64,000 nucleotides of DNA from Carettochelys insculpta (lineage: Eukaryota > Chordata > Testudines > Carettochelyidae). The stretch lies in NCBI RefSeq assembly GCF_033958435.1, contig NC_134138.1:188391298-188455297 (forward strand). The letters run 5' to 3'. The notes below the pieces were generated by a model that searched no databases, had not been told where the DNA came from, and saw only the letters and a program-made list of their open reading frames with translations. A program made the position numbers and the translations under genes. This document shows, piece by piece, positions 22,430-34,994 of the stretch (position 1 is the first letter of the stretch; each line of letters begins with the position of its first letter).

Positions 22430-22790
22430 TGAAGTTATGAATATTAACTATGTACCTTTGTGGCTAAAACCCACTTCATTAGATGGATTTGGAGTGGAAA
22501 AACAGAATCCAGGGTTTATAGTAGGACCAGCTAATGAAGCAAATTAAGTTGGATGTGTCTCATTCTTGTGAATGTCAAAGATGGGGAAATTGTCTTTTTA
22601 ATGGATAAGCCAGTTAAGATCTCTATTTAGGCCAAGGTTAGAGGTGTTAAATTTGTAAACAAATTCCAATTCAGATCTTGTGATAAAATTCTTTTGTAGA
22701 AGAATGGCTACTAATAAAACCATTATTGAACATCCCAGGAGGTTAAAATGATCGCTTACAGGTTGAAGTGTTATTTGACCACAAAATTAC
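22430..22790 (-). mobile_element. Penelope-like element 3' remnant
   Basis: The minus-strand reading ELEFVYKFNTSNLGLNRDL then NWLIH-KDNFPIFDIHKNE is the same protein tail as at 52755-52880. Its end reads ctaatgaagtgggttttagcc, the family's 3' end style. It abuts the palindromic MITE starting at 22794. Confidence 0.6.
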
Positions 22791-22992
22791 AGCGGCTATG
22801 TCTACACTAGCTCAAAACTTCAAAATGGCCATGCAGATGGCCATTAGAAGTTTACTAATGAAGCGCTGAAATACATATTCATCACCTCATTAGAATGCCG
22901 GGAGCCGCAGCACTTCGAAATTGATGCAGCTTGCCGCCGCGCAGCTCGTCCATGCGGGGCTCCTTTTTGAAAGGACCCCGGCAACTTCAAAA

Positions 22993-23195
22993 AGAGAAGT
23001 TACTCACCTGTGTAGTAACAATGGTTCCTCGAGGTGTGTCCCCGTGGGTGCTCCACAGTAGGTGCTGGGCTTGCTCCGGCGTCACAGATCGGAAATTTCC
23101 AGCAGTCTCCGTCAGGTCGCGCATGCGCTGATGCGCGTTGGTCCTTCGCGCGTTTACAGTCACGTGCACGATCCGGTCCCCACCAGTTCCTGATC
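22993..23195. repeat. DIRS-B inverted terminal repeat (element 3' end)
   Basis: Complement of about 30695-30860 (ggaaatttccagcagtctccg and gcgcatgcgc regions). It begins agagaagttactcacc like copies A and C. Confidence 0.9.
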
Positions 23196-23260
23196 AACCA
23201 CTCCAGATGCCTCTGAAAAACATGAAACAGAGCTCCGAAGTGGGGAGGAACGGGTGGCTA

Positions 23261-23365
23261 GTGGAGCACCCACGGTGACACATCTCGAAGAACCATCGTT
23301 ACTACACAGGTGAGTAACTTCTCTTTCTTCTTCTAGTGGTCCCTGTGGGTGTTCCACAGTAGGTG
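23261..23365. repeat. DIRS-B internal complementary region
   Basis: Same structure as in copy A: its first half is complementary to the left end, its second half to the right end. Confidence 0.88.
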
Positions 23366-23419
23366 ACTACCCAGCAGTGACCCCAAAAAAGGAGGTGGGT
23401 ACCCGATTTATGTGCAGCT

Positions 23420-24590
23420 TGACCTTGAAAGGACTGTCATCGACAGGAGTGTATCCTCATCAAACACCCACTGCATGGCATAGTGCTTGGCAAAGGTGTC
23501 GTAGGATGACCAAGTCGCCGCTCTGCAGATGTCTCTTAGCACGATTCCCTTGAAGAAGGCCGTTGATGCCGCCATCGCTCTAGTGGAGTGAGCCCTGGGC
23601 GGAACTAGCAGAGGAGTCTTGCGAAGCTCATAACACAGTCTTATGCAGGATACGATATAGTTTGAAATCTTTTGTGAGGATAGGCCTTCCCCTTTCGACC
23701 TGGGTGGAGGGACACCAGGAGTCTGTCCGTTTTCCAGGAGGGCTTAGTCCTGTCTATGTAAAAGGCCAACGCCCTCCTCACATCGAGTAAGTGCAGCCGC
23801 GCCTCCTTGCTGGAGTTGTGAGGCTTAGGATAAAACAAGGGTAACACTATTGGTTCGTTAATGTGGAACTCTGAGGAGACCTTTGGAACGAAGGCTAGGG
23901 TAATCGTAAGATCACCGCTTCCTTTGAGAACACTGTGCAGGGCGGTGTCGCCATTATTGCTGCAAGTTCACTCACCCTGCAGGCTGATGTAATTGCAAGA
24001 AGGAAGGTTGTCTTCATGGTAAGTAACCGGAGGGGGACCGTAGCCAAAGTCTCAAAGGGCGGTCCCGACAGAGTGTGGAGGACCAAGTCCAAACTCCACG
24101 AGTGTGGTAGCAGTTTCCGAGGCGGGTACAGGTTTGCCAACCCCTTTAGGAACCAAGTGACAACCAGATGGGCGAATATGGTTGGCCCCTCCTCTTTGTG
24201 TCGAAAAGCTGATATAGCCGTGTGATGGACCTTCAGTGAGGATAGAGAGAGTCCGTCTCGTCTGAGCTCCAGCAGGTAGTCTAGAATTACAGTTATAGGG
24301 ACGTCCAGAGGGGTTAATTGCTTGGAAGAGCACCAGAAGGTAAAACGTGTCCACTTCTGCTCGTAAGTCCTTATGGTGGAGATCCTCCGACTGCATTCCA
24401 GGACTTGTTTCACTCCTTCCGAACATGTGCTCTCTAGGGCGCTGAGCCATGGATTAGCCACGCCTGTAGGCGGAGTCCTTGAGGATGTGGATGCACTATG
24501 GACGCCCAAGCCTGCGTGAGAAGGTCCGGTACTGCCAGTAGGGGAAATGGCTGGCGGCATGCCATGCGCAGGAGCAGAGGGAACCATTGC
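23420..24590 (-). pseudogene. DIRS-B tyrosine recombinase, broken
   Basis: The N-terminal and middle parts are in one frame from 24587 to 23895 (NPWLSALESTCSEGVKQVLE, RDGLSLSSLKVHHTAISAFR, KTTFLLAITSACRVSELAAI). The first catalytic Arg sits in SACRVSELA. The reading then shifts: the region giving EARLHLLDVRRALAFYIDRT is in a different frame (23847-23641), and the HxxR/Tyr part lies beyond a further stop. The His-x-x-Arg and Tyr regions can still be followed at DNA level to about 23420. Confidence 0.8.
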
Positions 24591-24592
24591 TG

Positions 24593-26420
24593 TCAGTCCC
24601 AGGTTGGGACTATGAGTATCATGTGTGTTCTCTCCCTTTTGGCTTTCTCCAAAACCTTACGAATGAGTGTTGTCGGAGGGAATGCATAGAGTAGAGGGCC
24701 CTTCCACGGGATCATGAAGGCATCCCCCAAGGATCCCTGCCCTATGCCCACTCTGGAGCAATACTGAGGGCACTTCTTGTTGTTGTGAGTGGCAAATAAA
24801 TCGATTTGGGGAAACCCCCATTTGTGAAACACTCGTCAGAGCAGGTCGGAACGGATCTGCTACTCGTGCATGAGCACAAAGCATTTGCTGAGTTGGTCCG
24901 CCTTTGTGTTGTGGGCACCCGGCAAGTATGAGGCTTTTAGGGTTATATTGTTGGCAATGCACCAGTTCCACAACCAGACAGCCTCCGCGCAGAGCGCACG
25001 AGATCTGGCCCCTCCTTGTCGGTTGATATAAAACATGGTGGAGGTGTTGTCGGTATTTATCCCGACTACTTTGCCACGCAGGTAATTTTGAAAACGCCTG
25101 CATGCATTGAACACTGCCCTGAGCTCTAGTATGTTTATATGCAGTGTCTTTTCCACAGAGGACCATAACCCTTGAGTAACCTTGTTGCCGATGTGCGCTC
25201 CCTATCCCATATGGGATGCATCTGCCGTGAGAAAAAAGGTAATTTGCGGTTGGCAAAAGGGCACCCCTACTAGTAAGTTCTTGGGGTCTGCCCACCATGC
25301 CAGTGACCTTCGCACCTCCTTTGTGGGTGATACTACCTTGTGGATGGTATGGGCTATTGGTTTGTAAACGCTTGCCAACCAATGCTGCAGGCCTCACATA
25401 TGCAGCCTGCCGTTCTGTACTACAAACGTGGTGGTCGCCATATGCCCCAACAGTTGTAGACATGTTAGGATTGGGACTGTGGGGCTGTACGTCATTACTT
25501 GTACCAGGGATCTGATGGCGCGGAAACGGGCATCGGGCAGGTATACCCTTGATGTAGTAGAGTCTATGCGTGCCCCTATAAACTCTATATTTTGCGTGGG
25601 CTCAGTCTTTGACTTCGAGAGGTTGATGATTAGGCCCAACGAGGCAAAAGTGTTTGTAGTGATGCGTATCATGCGTAAGATGTCTGCTTTCGAGGTCCCT
25701 TTCAGTAGGCAGTCGTCTAGGTATGGAAAAATGTGTAGGTAAGCGGATACCACCGCCAGTGTTTTGGTGAAAACTCTGGGTGCTGACGAGAGACCAAATG
25801 GAAGAACTCTGTATTGGAAATGCTCCCTGCCTACCGTGAAACGGAGAAAATGTCTGTGTGACGGATGAATTGCTATATGAAAATATGCGTCCTGTAAGTC
25901 GAGGGCTGCAAACCAGTCTCCATCGTCCAGTGCCGTGATTATGGAAGCAATCGTAGTCATTTTGAAACGCTGCTTGCGCAAATACCAGTTTAGGGCCTGT
26001 AAATCCAGGATTGGCCTCCAGCCTCCTGTCTTCTTCTCTGTCAGGAAGTACCGTGAGTAGAAGCCTTTTCCTTGGAATTGTTCCGGTACTCTCTCCACCG
26101 CCCCTATGAACATGAGGTGGTCCACTTCCTGTTTGAATTTTGTGTGGTGAGAGGGGTCCCTGTAAAAAGACCTGGTGGGAGGTTTCGGTGGAGGTAATCA
26201 TTGGAAGGGGATCGTGTACCCCGTGGCTATAATTTCCAATACCCATCTGTCTGTGGTGATGCTTTGCCATTGAGAACAGAACGGTTTGAGCCGATGGTGA
26301 AACATGTTGAGATTGGCATTGAGAGATGGTTTTGATCTTGCAGTCCCCGACGTACCCGTCAAACCTGATGTCTCGGGGTTTGCCCAGAGGGTGTGCGACC
26401 CTGCTGGGGGCAACATCTAG
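24593..26420 (-). pseudogene. DIRS-B reverse transcriptase/RNase H, broken
   Basis: Reverse transcriptase from about 26410 with WVLEIIATGYTIPFQ, then an open segment 26125-25394 containing LDLQDAYFHIAIHP, LPFGLSSAPRVFTK and an intact YLDD. A 12-18 bp gap relative to copies A and C removes the residues before IFPYLDD. RNase H lies in another frame (25156-24860: INILELRAVFNACRRF, NTDNTSTMFYINRQGG, PGAHNTKADQLSK). The catalytic residues survive, but at least two breaks (near 25390 and 26130) prevent one protein. Confidence 0.85.
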
Positions 26421-27190
26421 GGGCCCTGTACTGCTGTGGTTGTTGGTGGCGTCCTTGGTCACACCCCCATTGAAACTGAGTATGCTGTGGCTGGTAAGCA
26501 TAACGCCTTTGCTGAGGGTAAAACTTCCTCCTGTACAGGGGGGTGTGTATATACCCAGGGTCCTGAGTGTGGCTCTCGAGTCCTTGCTGTAGTGTAGGAC
26601 CAAGTCAGTTGAGTCTGCAAATAGCTTCTGCCTATCAAAAGGAAGATCTGTGATTTTTACGTGTAGATCTCTGGGAATCCCAGACGTCTGGAGCCATGAT
26701 TCCCTGCGCATTACTACCGCAGTGGCTGTGGAACGAGCCGCTGTATCCGTGTAGCCAGACAAAGTCTCCCCCTTACAAGCCAGCTTGCTCGCTACCCCGC
26801 CCCCGCTGAGAAGCACACAGGGCACGAAACGGCTGCTGACAGCAGAGTCTTTGATGCCCTCATTGAGGCCCAGATGTGCTAGCTTATCGTGACCCTGAGA
26901 AGCAGAAAGTACAGATAGAAGGCTAACAGGCCAAACTGTCAACAAGAGGGGGGGACCCTCAAGAAATCACCCCAGCTGGCATTGATGAATTTGATGACCA
27001 CACAGCCATCCCAGAAGGGGAAGTCTCCGCCCCCGCAAAAAGAATGTCCTGTACTCCTAAATTGCTTATCTCCTGTCTTACAAGTGCAAATTAAGTAAGA
27101 ATTGCCCTTGTAACAAACTGGCGTCACAAAAGACAGACCAGTATCATCTGGCACCATAGATAAGAAAGAGAATACGTAACCTAAAAGGGG

Positions 27191-27197
27191 TATAAAA
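27191..27197 (+). promoter_or_regulatory. TATA box of solo LTR
   Basis: tataaaa in ggggtataaaaggtgggcc, about 400 bp before the polyadenylation signal of the same LTR. Confidence 0.65.
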
Positions 27198-27588
27198 GGT
27201 GGGCCCAGCAGAACTCTAACTTTGAGTGCATTCCACCAACTACCTGCTGGTCGGGTCAGGTGATTGCCTCCCGAGGTCCACAGCTGGGGACGCCCAAACT
27301 CGTATTCGTCCTTCCGCAGAATTGAGTGACCGATCCGGCTTGGCTACGCTGGTATCGAGAGACACAGAGAGAGTAAGATATACCCATGCTAGGTCTCCGT
27401 TTTTTTGTGCACAGCTAAAGAATTAGAGCTCTGTAACTAGACGTTGTTGTATCAAGATATCATTGTGTTAGATGGTAACAGATATCTTTGTATTGGATTG
27501 TAACGTAACTTGTTAACACCTGTACTTTGCTAGCATATAAGAAGTAGACAATAGCCTTTTGTAACCGCACGCTTATAACTGTAGCTTA

Positions 27589-27594
27589 AATAAA
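27589..27594 (+). terminator. Polyadenylation signal of solo LTR
   Basis: AATAAA in cttaaataaacttg, at a suitable place for the end of the R region. Confidence 0.6.
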
Positions 27595-28669
27595 CTTGTA
27601 ACTAGTTAAGATCTGAGCCTGACTTCTGTTAACCCTTTTGTCACTGCAACACAGCTGGCACAACAAAAAGAACTTTAACCAATTGGTTACCACAGCCTGG
27701 CCGTAGGTGAGAGTGCTAGGAGCTCCCTGCTCTAACAGTAAAAAACTGGGTTCCTTAGGACCCAGGGGAATCTGTCAGCCCGTCTTGGCTGCTTGCAGCG
27801 ACGAGATCCCTGCTCTTGCAGTTTTAAACTCGGATGATAACAAGGGCATAGTTGGTACCTCACCGTACATTACCCGGCCACCGGCTAACAATCCGCTACA
27901 TCCAGGGCAATTTGAACTCCTGCGCGTGAGGCCGCGTAGCCCTCTTGGACGATCGCTTTGAGGACTGGCTTCTTGTCCTCTGGAAGAAAATCCATGAGGG
28001 AGGTAAGTCTGGAATAATTGTCGAAATTGTGGTTCGACAAGTGGGCAGCATAATTTGCCATCCTCAGCAGTAAGGTGGATGAGGAGTAGACCTTTCTGCC
28101 AACTAGGTCTAATTTCCTTGTGTCCTTATCTGATCCCCCAAACCTATATTGGGGCGTCTTGGCTCTATGTTACGACGATTCGACCACCAGAGAATTCGGC
28201 TGTGGACGGCTAAACAGAAATTCCATGCCTTTTGCTGGGACAAAATACTTCTTATCTGCCATCTTATTTGTAGGAGGGATGGAAGCTGGAGTTTGCCATA
28301 TGTTGGTGGCCGATTCCATAATCGCTTCATCCAATGGGATGGCGATCTTGGATGAAGCCGGGAGTCTCAGATTTTTCAGGAGCTTATGATGTTTCTTCTG
28401 CACCTCAGCTATTTGAATGTCCTGTGATTGTGCTACCCTCTTGAACAATTCTTGAAACTGTTTAAGGTCATCCGGGGTAGAGATATCCCCAGGGACAACT
28501 GCCTCATCTGGAGAGGACGAGGAGGTGTCGCTATGATATATCTCCTCCAAGTCTTCAGGCTCCTGGCTCTGTCTGTATGTTTGCTCTTTGGAGGGGTCTG
28601 GATGGGGGTCCAGGTCCCTTGGGGCACTCTCTGGCTGGGAAAGCTGCAATGTTCCCCCAGGGTGAGACT

Positions 28670-29360
28670 GGCTACGTCTACACGTGAAGCCTACATCGAA
28701 GTAGCTTATTTCGATGTAGCGACATCGAAATAGTCTACTTCGATGAATAACGTCTACACGTCCTCCAGGGCTGGCAACGTCGACGTTCAACATCGACGTT
28801 GTGCAGCACCACATCGAAATAGGCGCTGCGAGGGAACGTCGACACGCCAAAGTAGCACACATCGAAATAAGGGTGCCAGGAACAGCTGCAGACAGGGTCA
28901 CAGGGCGGACTCAACAGCAAGCCGCTCCCTTAAAGGGCCCCTCCCAGACACAGTTGCACTAAACAACACAAGATCCACAGAGCCGACAACTGGTTGCAGA
29001 CCCTGTGCATGCAGCATGGATCCCCAGCTGCAGCAGCAGCAGCCAGAAGCCCTGGGCTAAGGGCTGCTGCGCACGGTGACCATAGAGCCCCGCAGGGGCT
29101 GGAGAGAGAGCGTCTCTCAACCCCTCAGCTGATGGCAGCCATGGCGGACCCCACTATTTCGATGTTGCGGGACGCGGATCGACTACACGTGCCCTACTTC
29201 GATGTTCAACTTCGAAGTAGGGCGCTATTCCCATCCCCTCATGGGGTTAGCGGCTTCGACGTCTCACCGCCTAATGTCGATGTTAACATCGAAATAGCGC
29301 CCAACACGTGTAGCTGTGACGGGCGCTATTTCGAAGTAGCGTGCACGTGTAGACACGGCT
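28670..29360. mobile_element. Harbinger-type MITE in DIRS-B, duplication ACT
   Basis: 691 bp. Ends GGCTACGTCTACACGTG and CACGTGTAGACACGGCT, flanked by ACT (28667-28669, 29361-29363). The interior encodes the fossil start MDPQ-LQQQQ-PEALG and the same flank as 5790-6315. The ends contain repeated atttcgatgt and ttcgaagtag motifs. Confidence 0.88.
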
Positions 29361-30689
29361 ACTGTGTGCTGGGGTGTTGGCGAGGCATAGACGGGGATCT
29401 ACCCCGAGATCCGGACCCCCTGTGCCAGTGTCCTATATGACAAGGACGGCCATAACAACAGGGGCAAGGGCCCAGTGATGGGGACCTGGACCATGACTGG
29501 AAAGTGTAGATGTGGCGCGTGGAAGGGCGTGATCGCCGAGATGATGTTGACAATGGCGGGGATCCTCTGTGATAGTATTCATAGGGATCCCTGCTGGAGG
29601 TTGGTGAAAAATGTCCAAGCCATGGAGATGGTGGTTGAAGGAATGGAGATGGAGGTCTAAGGCAGGCTGTTGGAGTTGCTGCCTGTTGTATCTCGGGGGG
29701 AGAGAGAGGTGATAATGGCAACGCAATGACCTCTGAAGGAGGGCTGTGGTGCCAGGTCTTGGTCTTCGCTTTCCCCCATTCCTGAGTTGTAGCCAGTGCC
29801 GGGGACCTCGGCACCGTAGTCAGTGCCGCGCTCGGTTCTGTTGCTCGCGGTGCCGCACTCGGTTCCACTGTGCATGGTGCCGCGCGGGTATTCTCCTCCA
29901 GCACCGTCGGGCAAGGCTCGGTGCCGTGGGAGCCGATGCTGCCAATTCCGGCGCCTGCAGGGCCCTCGGTGCCAACTCCTTAACAGTCGGAGGCCCTTGC
30001 ACGGGTACATGCGCCGCGGCCTTCCCGCTATGAGGAGCCAGTGAGCTTGGGCCCTGTGCTCCGCTCGTCCTGCTCACAGAAGATACTGGCAGGGATCGAG
30101 CTGGTGAAAGCTTCTTCTTTTTCTGCACAGAGGTGGTTAGGGAAGCTGCCTTCCTCTCGTCCGACCCCGAGGATCCCTCCTTGTGAGGCTTCTCTGATGG
30201 ACCAGGCTGGAGGGCCTTATCAAACAGGAACATTTTCAGCCTCATCTCCCTGTCCTTTCGGGCTCTAGCTGTAAGCTTAGAGCAGTGAGGACATTTCTGA
30301 GAGACATGGGCTTCCCCGAGGCAACGGATACATTTGCTATGCCCATCAGAGGCAGGCATAGCCTCATGGCATGAGTCACATTTCTTAAACCCCGGCGAGG
30401 ACATTGCTCGAACGTTAAAGTCTTTGAGTGCTAATAGAGCACCTAACAGTTATTCAGTCCAGTAGCGGGTAGAGATAACAGATAACGTTTGCGGCCTCAA
30501 GATAGCGGACCCGCCTGAGGCGGCCGCCTCCGTACTTTTTCTTGCTCTCTTTTCTTTTAAACTATATACACGTCTAACGTAAACAACTTCAACTATAACA
30601 ACTAAACTATCAACTAATAACTATTAACAGTAAGTAAAACAGATTTTTATCTTTCTCAGGCGTTGGAGCCGGAGTGGATTCCGTCTGCA

Positions 30690-30873
30690 GCCGTTGGCAG
30701 TTGAGAAGGAACTGGGGGGACCGGATCGCGCACGTGACCGTAAGCGCGCGAAGGACCGACGCACATCGGCGCATGCGCGACCCGACGGAGACTGCTGGAA
30801 ATTTCCGATCTGCGGCGCCGGGGCAAGCCCGACACCTACTGTGGAGCACCCACGGGGACCACTCAAAGAAGAA
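30690..30873. repeat. DIRS-B inverted terminal repeat (element 5' end)
   Basis: Partner of 22993-23195, ending ggggaccactcaaagaagaa just before the right half of the palindromic MITE. Confidence 0.88.
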
Positions 30874-31080
30874 TCCCCTTACTCCTATCTGCTGTTAGGA
30901 ATGAGGGGATTTTGAAGTTGCCGGGGTCCTTTCAAAAAGGAGCCCCGTCTGGACAAGCCGCATCAATTTCAAAGTGCCGTGGCTGCCAGCATTCTAATGA
31001 GGCACTGAATATGTATTTCAGCTTCATTAGTAAACTTCGAAATGGCCATTTTGAAGTTTTGGGCTAGTGTAGACATGGCC

Positions 31081-34000
31081 AGAAAGAGACATCTGAATTG
31101 GAATTAAGTCACAAATTTAACGCCTTTAACGTGACAGGAAGTTTCTTCCTAATATCCAACCTAAACCTCCTTTGCTGCAATTTAAGAGGAGATGTGTGTG
31201 TGTACATGACACGTATGACCTTGACCATGTCTTTGGAAAGCTTATTTTCCTCTACCACCACCTCCTGTGACTGAAAGCAAATTGTCCTTTCCTGGCTGCA
31301 CTGACCTGAAAGGCAGTTAACACCTGCAGGTTGCTGCTGCCACTGACAAAATCTCATCACCTCCTGTCCTGCTGAGGCAGGAAAGGATTAAGCCCTAAGG
31401 ATGCACTGTTCACCAGAGCCCAAAGACCCTGACTGCAGGTGGCTCAGCAGGGAAGGGTGTCTACAAGTCAGAGCATCTGAAGAGGGCGCTAAGCTCTTGC
31501 CCAAGGTGTTGTTATGGAACCTGCAGGGTTGGGTCACGAACAGGCTGAAAATTGCTTCTTTCCAACCAACACCAAAGCTTAACTGAGGGATGAAGAGGCT
31601 TCCCAGTGCCAGTGTTGTGTGGGGCTTTAAATACATGCAGGGTTCAACTCCTGGCCAGCACCCTAGGCCTCAGAGTATTGAGCTTTCCCAGTGTACCAGC
31701 CAGCAGCAGTGAGGGAAGGAAGGAGCCTGTCAGGGTGTTGGTGATCTGAGCGCTCCAACCAGGAATCGGTTTGCCACACAGCACTGGGAGTGGGACCTGC
31801 CCTGTCATGGGGGAGGGAGGAAATAAAGTAGCAGCAAAGCAGCGGCTTGAAGAGAGAAAGCAGGGAGAGGACAGTGAACACGTAAAGGGCTGATGAATGG
31901 GCAGCAGACGCAACATGTAACTGACTCTGCCACCTGCTCACGCTCACCAACCACTGCAGCTCACAGTGCGCAGCCAGTGCTAGCTGGAAGCGGGACAGGA
32001 GCCTGCTGACCAACAAGCAAGCAGCAGGGCCAGCACTGATGCAACAGCATGGGGAGTGACTGGCCTTGTGCACAGCAGCTTTGCTCCACCAGCAGCCTCA
32101 CTCACCTGCTCCTGTCATCACCCACTGGACCTCCCGCCACTCAGTGCTGATGGGCAGGCAGCTAATGAGCAGAGATCCAGACAACAGCAGGACCCACCAG
32201 TACTGATGGGGTGGTGGAGACAGAAAATGTGGGACAATTTACCCATTTTTAAGAAATAGTTGGGACACCTGCAGGACAGCTTAAATATGGGACTTTCACT
32301 TTAAACAATGGGCATCCCTGATCACCCTAGTAACAGGCCTTGAGTCATACTTGTCCACTTTGCATATATCATGTAACTTTAATGACATAATAATAGGCAA
32401 TTTAAAATGTGGGATAATTTTACTTATGTATAAAAGCAGAACTGCTTATTGGTAATGTAATCAGAGTAGATCAACATATGAACAGTTTCTGTTTGAAAGA
32501 TGATACAGATGTGTTATATACACACAGTGTAACAGAATTAATCTTAATCATACTTTTATAAAAAGACATTTTGTGGTTAAAGCAACAGCTGAGTCTGTGT
32601 TTAGGATGTTAACTATTCAAGGAATTTATGAGTCTCTGTTATCTGCTGAGCTGACTTTCACTGCTGCAGTACTCATTGTAGTAACCCACATAAAATTTTA
32701 CCATAACCACATCTGCCAGCACAAGTGGGAAATATATTCATGCTTCAACTCAGGGAAATACTGGCTTGACTAAAAACTACTCATGTTAGTAAAGGCTACA
32801 GGATCTGGTTCTTCATTTCTAAGAGATGTCTCACTATCAATTTGCGTTTAAAAAAAAAAACAAACCTATGCAGTAAGGCTGTTCTTAGCAATGGCAGAAC
32901 TGTTCTTAGCAATGACAATGATCTGAAATGCTCCTCTTTCTACTCTTCATCCAGTGTAGTTGGCTTCATGCTCCAGGACAGATGGAAATGAAAAGTATTT
33001 TAATTGCAGCCACTCCTCCTAGTTTGCAGGTAATGTTGCAATGGCTGAATTATGGTTGTAGAGCAGTTCATCCAGGTCCCCATACTGGAGCTGCTCTACT
33101 TCTTGGCATGCCTCTGTTTCTTCAGCAAAATCAGGAGTAAAAGAGAGACAAGGAAGGCAACCACTAGCAGTTACATTTACCAACTTGCTAGTTGCAGCAG
33201 CTTCAACTCCACGTCTCTTAAACTTTTCAGTAATGGATGGATTGTGAATGAGAAGGCTTCAAACACATCCCAATAAGCAACCCTATTCCCAGTGGGAAAC
33301 TGAACAACTAGAGACTACCTTCCCAGCTGATCCCCAAGTGGGTTCTCTCTTATTCTTTGGGGGTCAATGGGGAATTTACCGCCAATACATTTCTCATTAA
33401 ATCAGCAAAATAAATATTTATCCTACAGGGACTTAATATGTGCTTTAAACACATCCAGACAACACGGAGCCCTAAAAAACAAGAACTTTCATTTTTCAGC
33501 CTAACTAGATATTAGCCACCTTTCTATTCCTATTTTATGATCCTGGGTAAAACCACTTTGACAGCTGTGAACCACTTGAAGCCATGATACAACATAATCA
33601 TGGCTACATTTTGAACATGTGCTAGTATTTTTAATAGCCTAGAAATTAACTTTCAACCTTCCACAAGAAAGTTCTAAGAAAAACTGGGATGAATGGAGGC
33701 AATTCACATAATTCTGAGAGCCACTGTTTCACATGGCAACAGTTCAAATCCAGACCTTTTTTTCCCCACAATAAGCAAAGTTAAAATAATGCTTAATTTC
33801 AGATGAATGTGATGAGCAATATATAGATATAGATAGATAGATACATAGATATCTCTGTAAGATGCAAAGTTGCTAATGATTCAGTAAGCTATATTTCCCA
33901 CGCACTGTCCTCAAGATAAAATACAATACTTTAATACTGTAGATTTCAATGTTATGCAAGTAGAAATGTATCATAATTCAATAAAACTCTTAATTAGTAT

Positions 34001-34994
34001 AGTCTACTTTTTTGCATGGATAACTCTCCCCTTGCACCTAATTTTCCATAACCTCTCCCATAATCCTCAGCAATGATCCCTAGTGCCAAGTCAGCATCTT
34101 GTTTCAGGGACGATATAAAATCTTGCAAGAGTCACCTCATCAAAAGTAGATTCACAGTTCATTTCCATATCTGCTTAATTGAAAATCATTTGTCAATTAT
34201 AACACTCTGTTCAGTTATTCTATCTTTTCTTTCACTCACCTTCTGGATTAAGATCTACCGCAAGTTCAGCAACAGGAAGAAGGGAGGGAAAAAAAGTAAG
34301 AATATGTAAGATAGTATTTAAAGAGGAAAAAAGATGAGATTTAATAATTAACAGTTTAAAAATAAATGTAATTTTTGTTAAAGACACAAGAAGCTATGAA
34401 TCTCTGACAACCCTAGACTGCAAGATCTAGAATGCTCTGCTGCTTTAGCAGATGATCTGGAGAAGGGGGCAACATGCTTTGCACTCAACCCTCTGTGCAT
34501 CCAGATAATTTAGCCTGAAGAGCACAAATCTGTCTTTCAGTGAGCCATTTTTATAATAAAATTTACATGTAAAACCACACTTCAAATTGCCAAAAGATGT
34601 AACACAATTAAAGAATGTCTCCTTGAACTGCCACAGCTTATTATAGGAAAAACTTCAGTGGTGATCCATGCTCAAATTTATGCTTAACCAAAAAAAAAAA
34701 TATGCTTTTTTCTAACTCAGGGTCTAGTGACCTACCAGAAAGAAAGAATCCCACAGTCAAGGGTTGACTAACAAAAATGTTTTGTAGATTCAAATCTTTG
34801 ATAATGTTGGCAAAAGTGCCTTGGACAATATCATGTTTAATTTATTAAGGAAAACAAAAGATGTTGTCCTCAGTACTTTTAGTATAGTGTAGATGTATTC
34901 CTCAAAGCCTCCAAAGAGGGTGATGGTTCTTGTGGAATCCAATGGTCTTTAGACTTCCTGAGGTCAAGAAAAACACCCATTACAGAAATGTTGT
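31081..34994. other. BBS9 intron, little recognised
   Basis: About 3.9 kb of intron. 31350-32240 is moderately GC-rich and may hold an old repeat. 33824-33852 is a GATA-type simple repeat. A 10-base A-run lies at 32850. No exon of BBS9 and no other gene was found. Confidence 0.5.

Larger units (their letters stand above)
26750..27890 (+). mobile_element. Solo LTR in DIRS-B, 5-bp duplication
   Basis: A 1141-bp LTR beginning TGTAGCCAGA and ending CGGCTAACA, flanked by a perfect ATCCG duplication (26745-26749, 27891-27895). A TATA box lies at 27191 (tataaaagg) and AATAAA at 27589-27594, giving a plus orientation opposite to its DIRS host. The 5-bp duplication and layout fit an endogenous retrovirus LTR. 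No internal viral genes are present. Confidence 0.9.
26422..30404 (-). pseudogene. DIRS-B gag-like gene, interrupted
   Basis: It starts MSSPGFKKCDSCHEAMPASD at 30404, with the same cysteine pattern as copy A, then an Arg/Ser-rich part (SSRRSRPSTR, RGSGSRGRSPS). It is broken by a MITE at 28670-29360, continues with NKMADKKYFVPAKGMEFLFS (28170-28250), and is broken again by the solo LTR at 26750-27890 in the conserved DVADTAARSTA segment. Frameshifts also separate its pieces. Confidence 0.75.
22993..30873 (-). mobile_element. DIRS-type retrotransposon, copy B
   Basis: Minus strand, the same plan as copy A. About 6.04 kb after removing a solo LTR (26750-27890) and a MITE (28670-29360) that landed in it. 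Terminal inverted repeats lie at about 22993-23195 and 30690-30873. All three genes carry stops or frameshifts. No duplication of the target is seen, as expected for recombinase-mediated insertion. Confidence 0.93.
22794..31080. mobile_element. Palindromic MITE split by DIRS copy B
   Basis: Left half 22794-22992 (GGCTATGTCTACACTAGC ...) and right half 30874-31080 (... GGGCTAGTGTAGACATGGCC) together equal the intact element at 63206-63639. The flanks are AGC and AGA, one mismatch. Rejoining the halves restores cttcaaaa-tccccttactcc at the centre of the palindrome. Confidence 0.85.

Noticed and set aside
22794..31080. Possible CRISPR-like or regulatory meaning of the repeated inverted segments
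   Set aside because: The sequence is a vertebrate genome; the repeats are explained by MITE halves and DIRS terminal repeats.
31350..32240. GC-richer block considered as a promoter or CpG island
   Set aside because: Few CpGs, no TATA or exon nearby, and it lies in the middle of a BBS9 intron; at most an old repeat.
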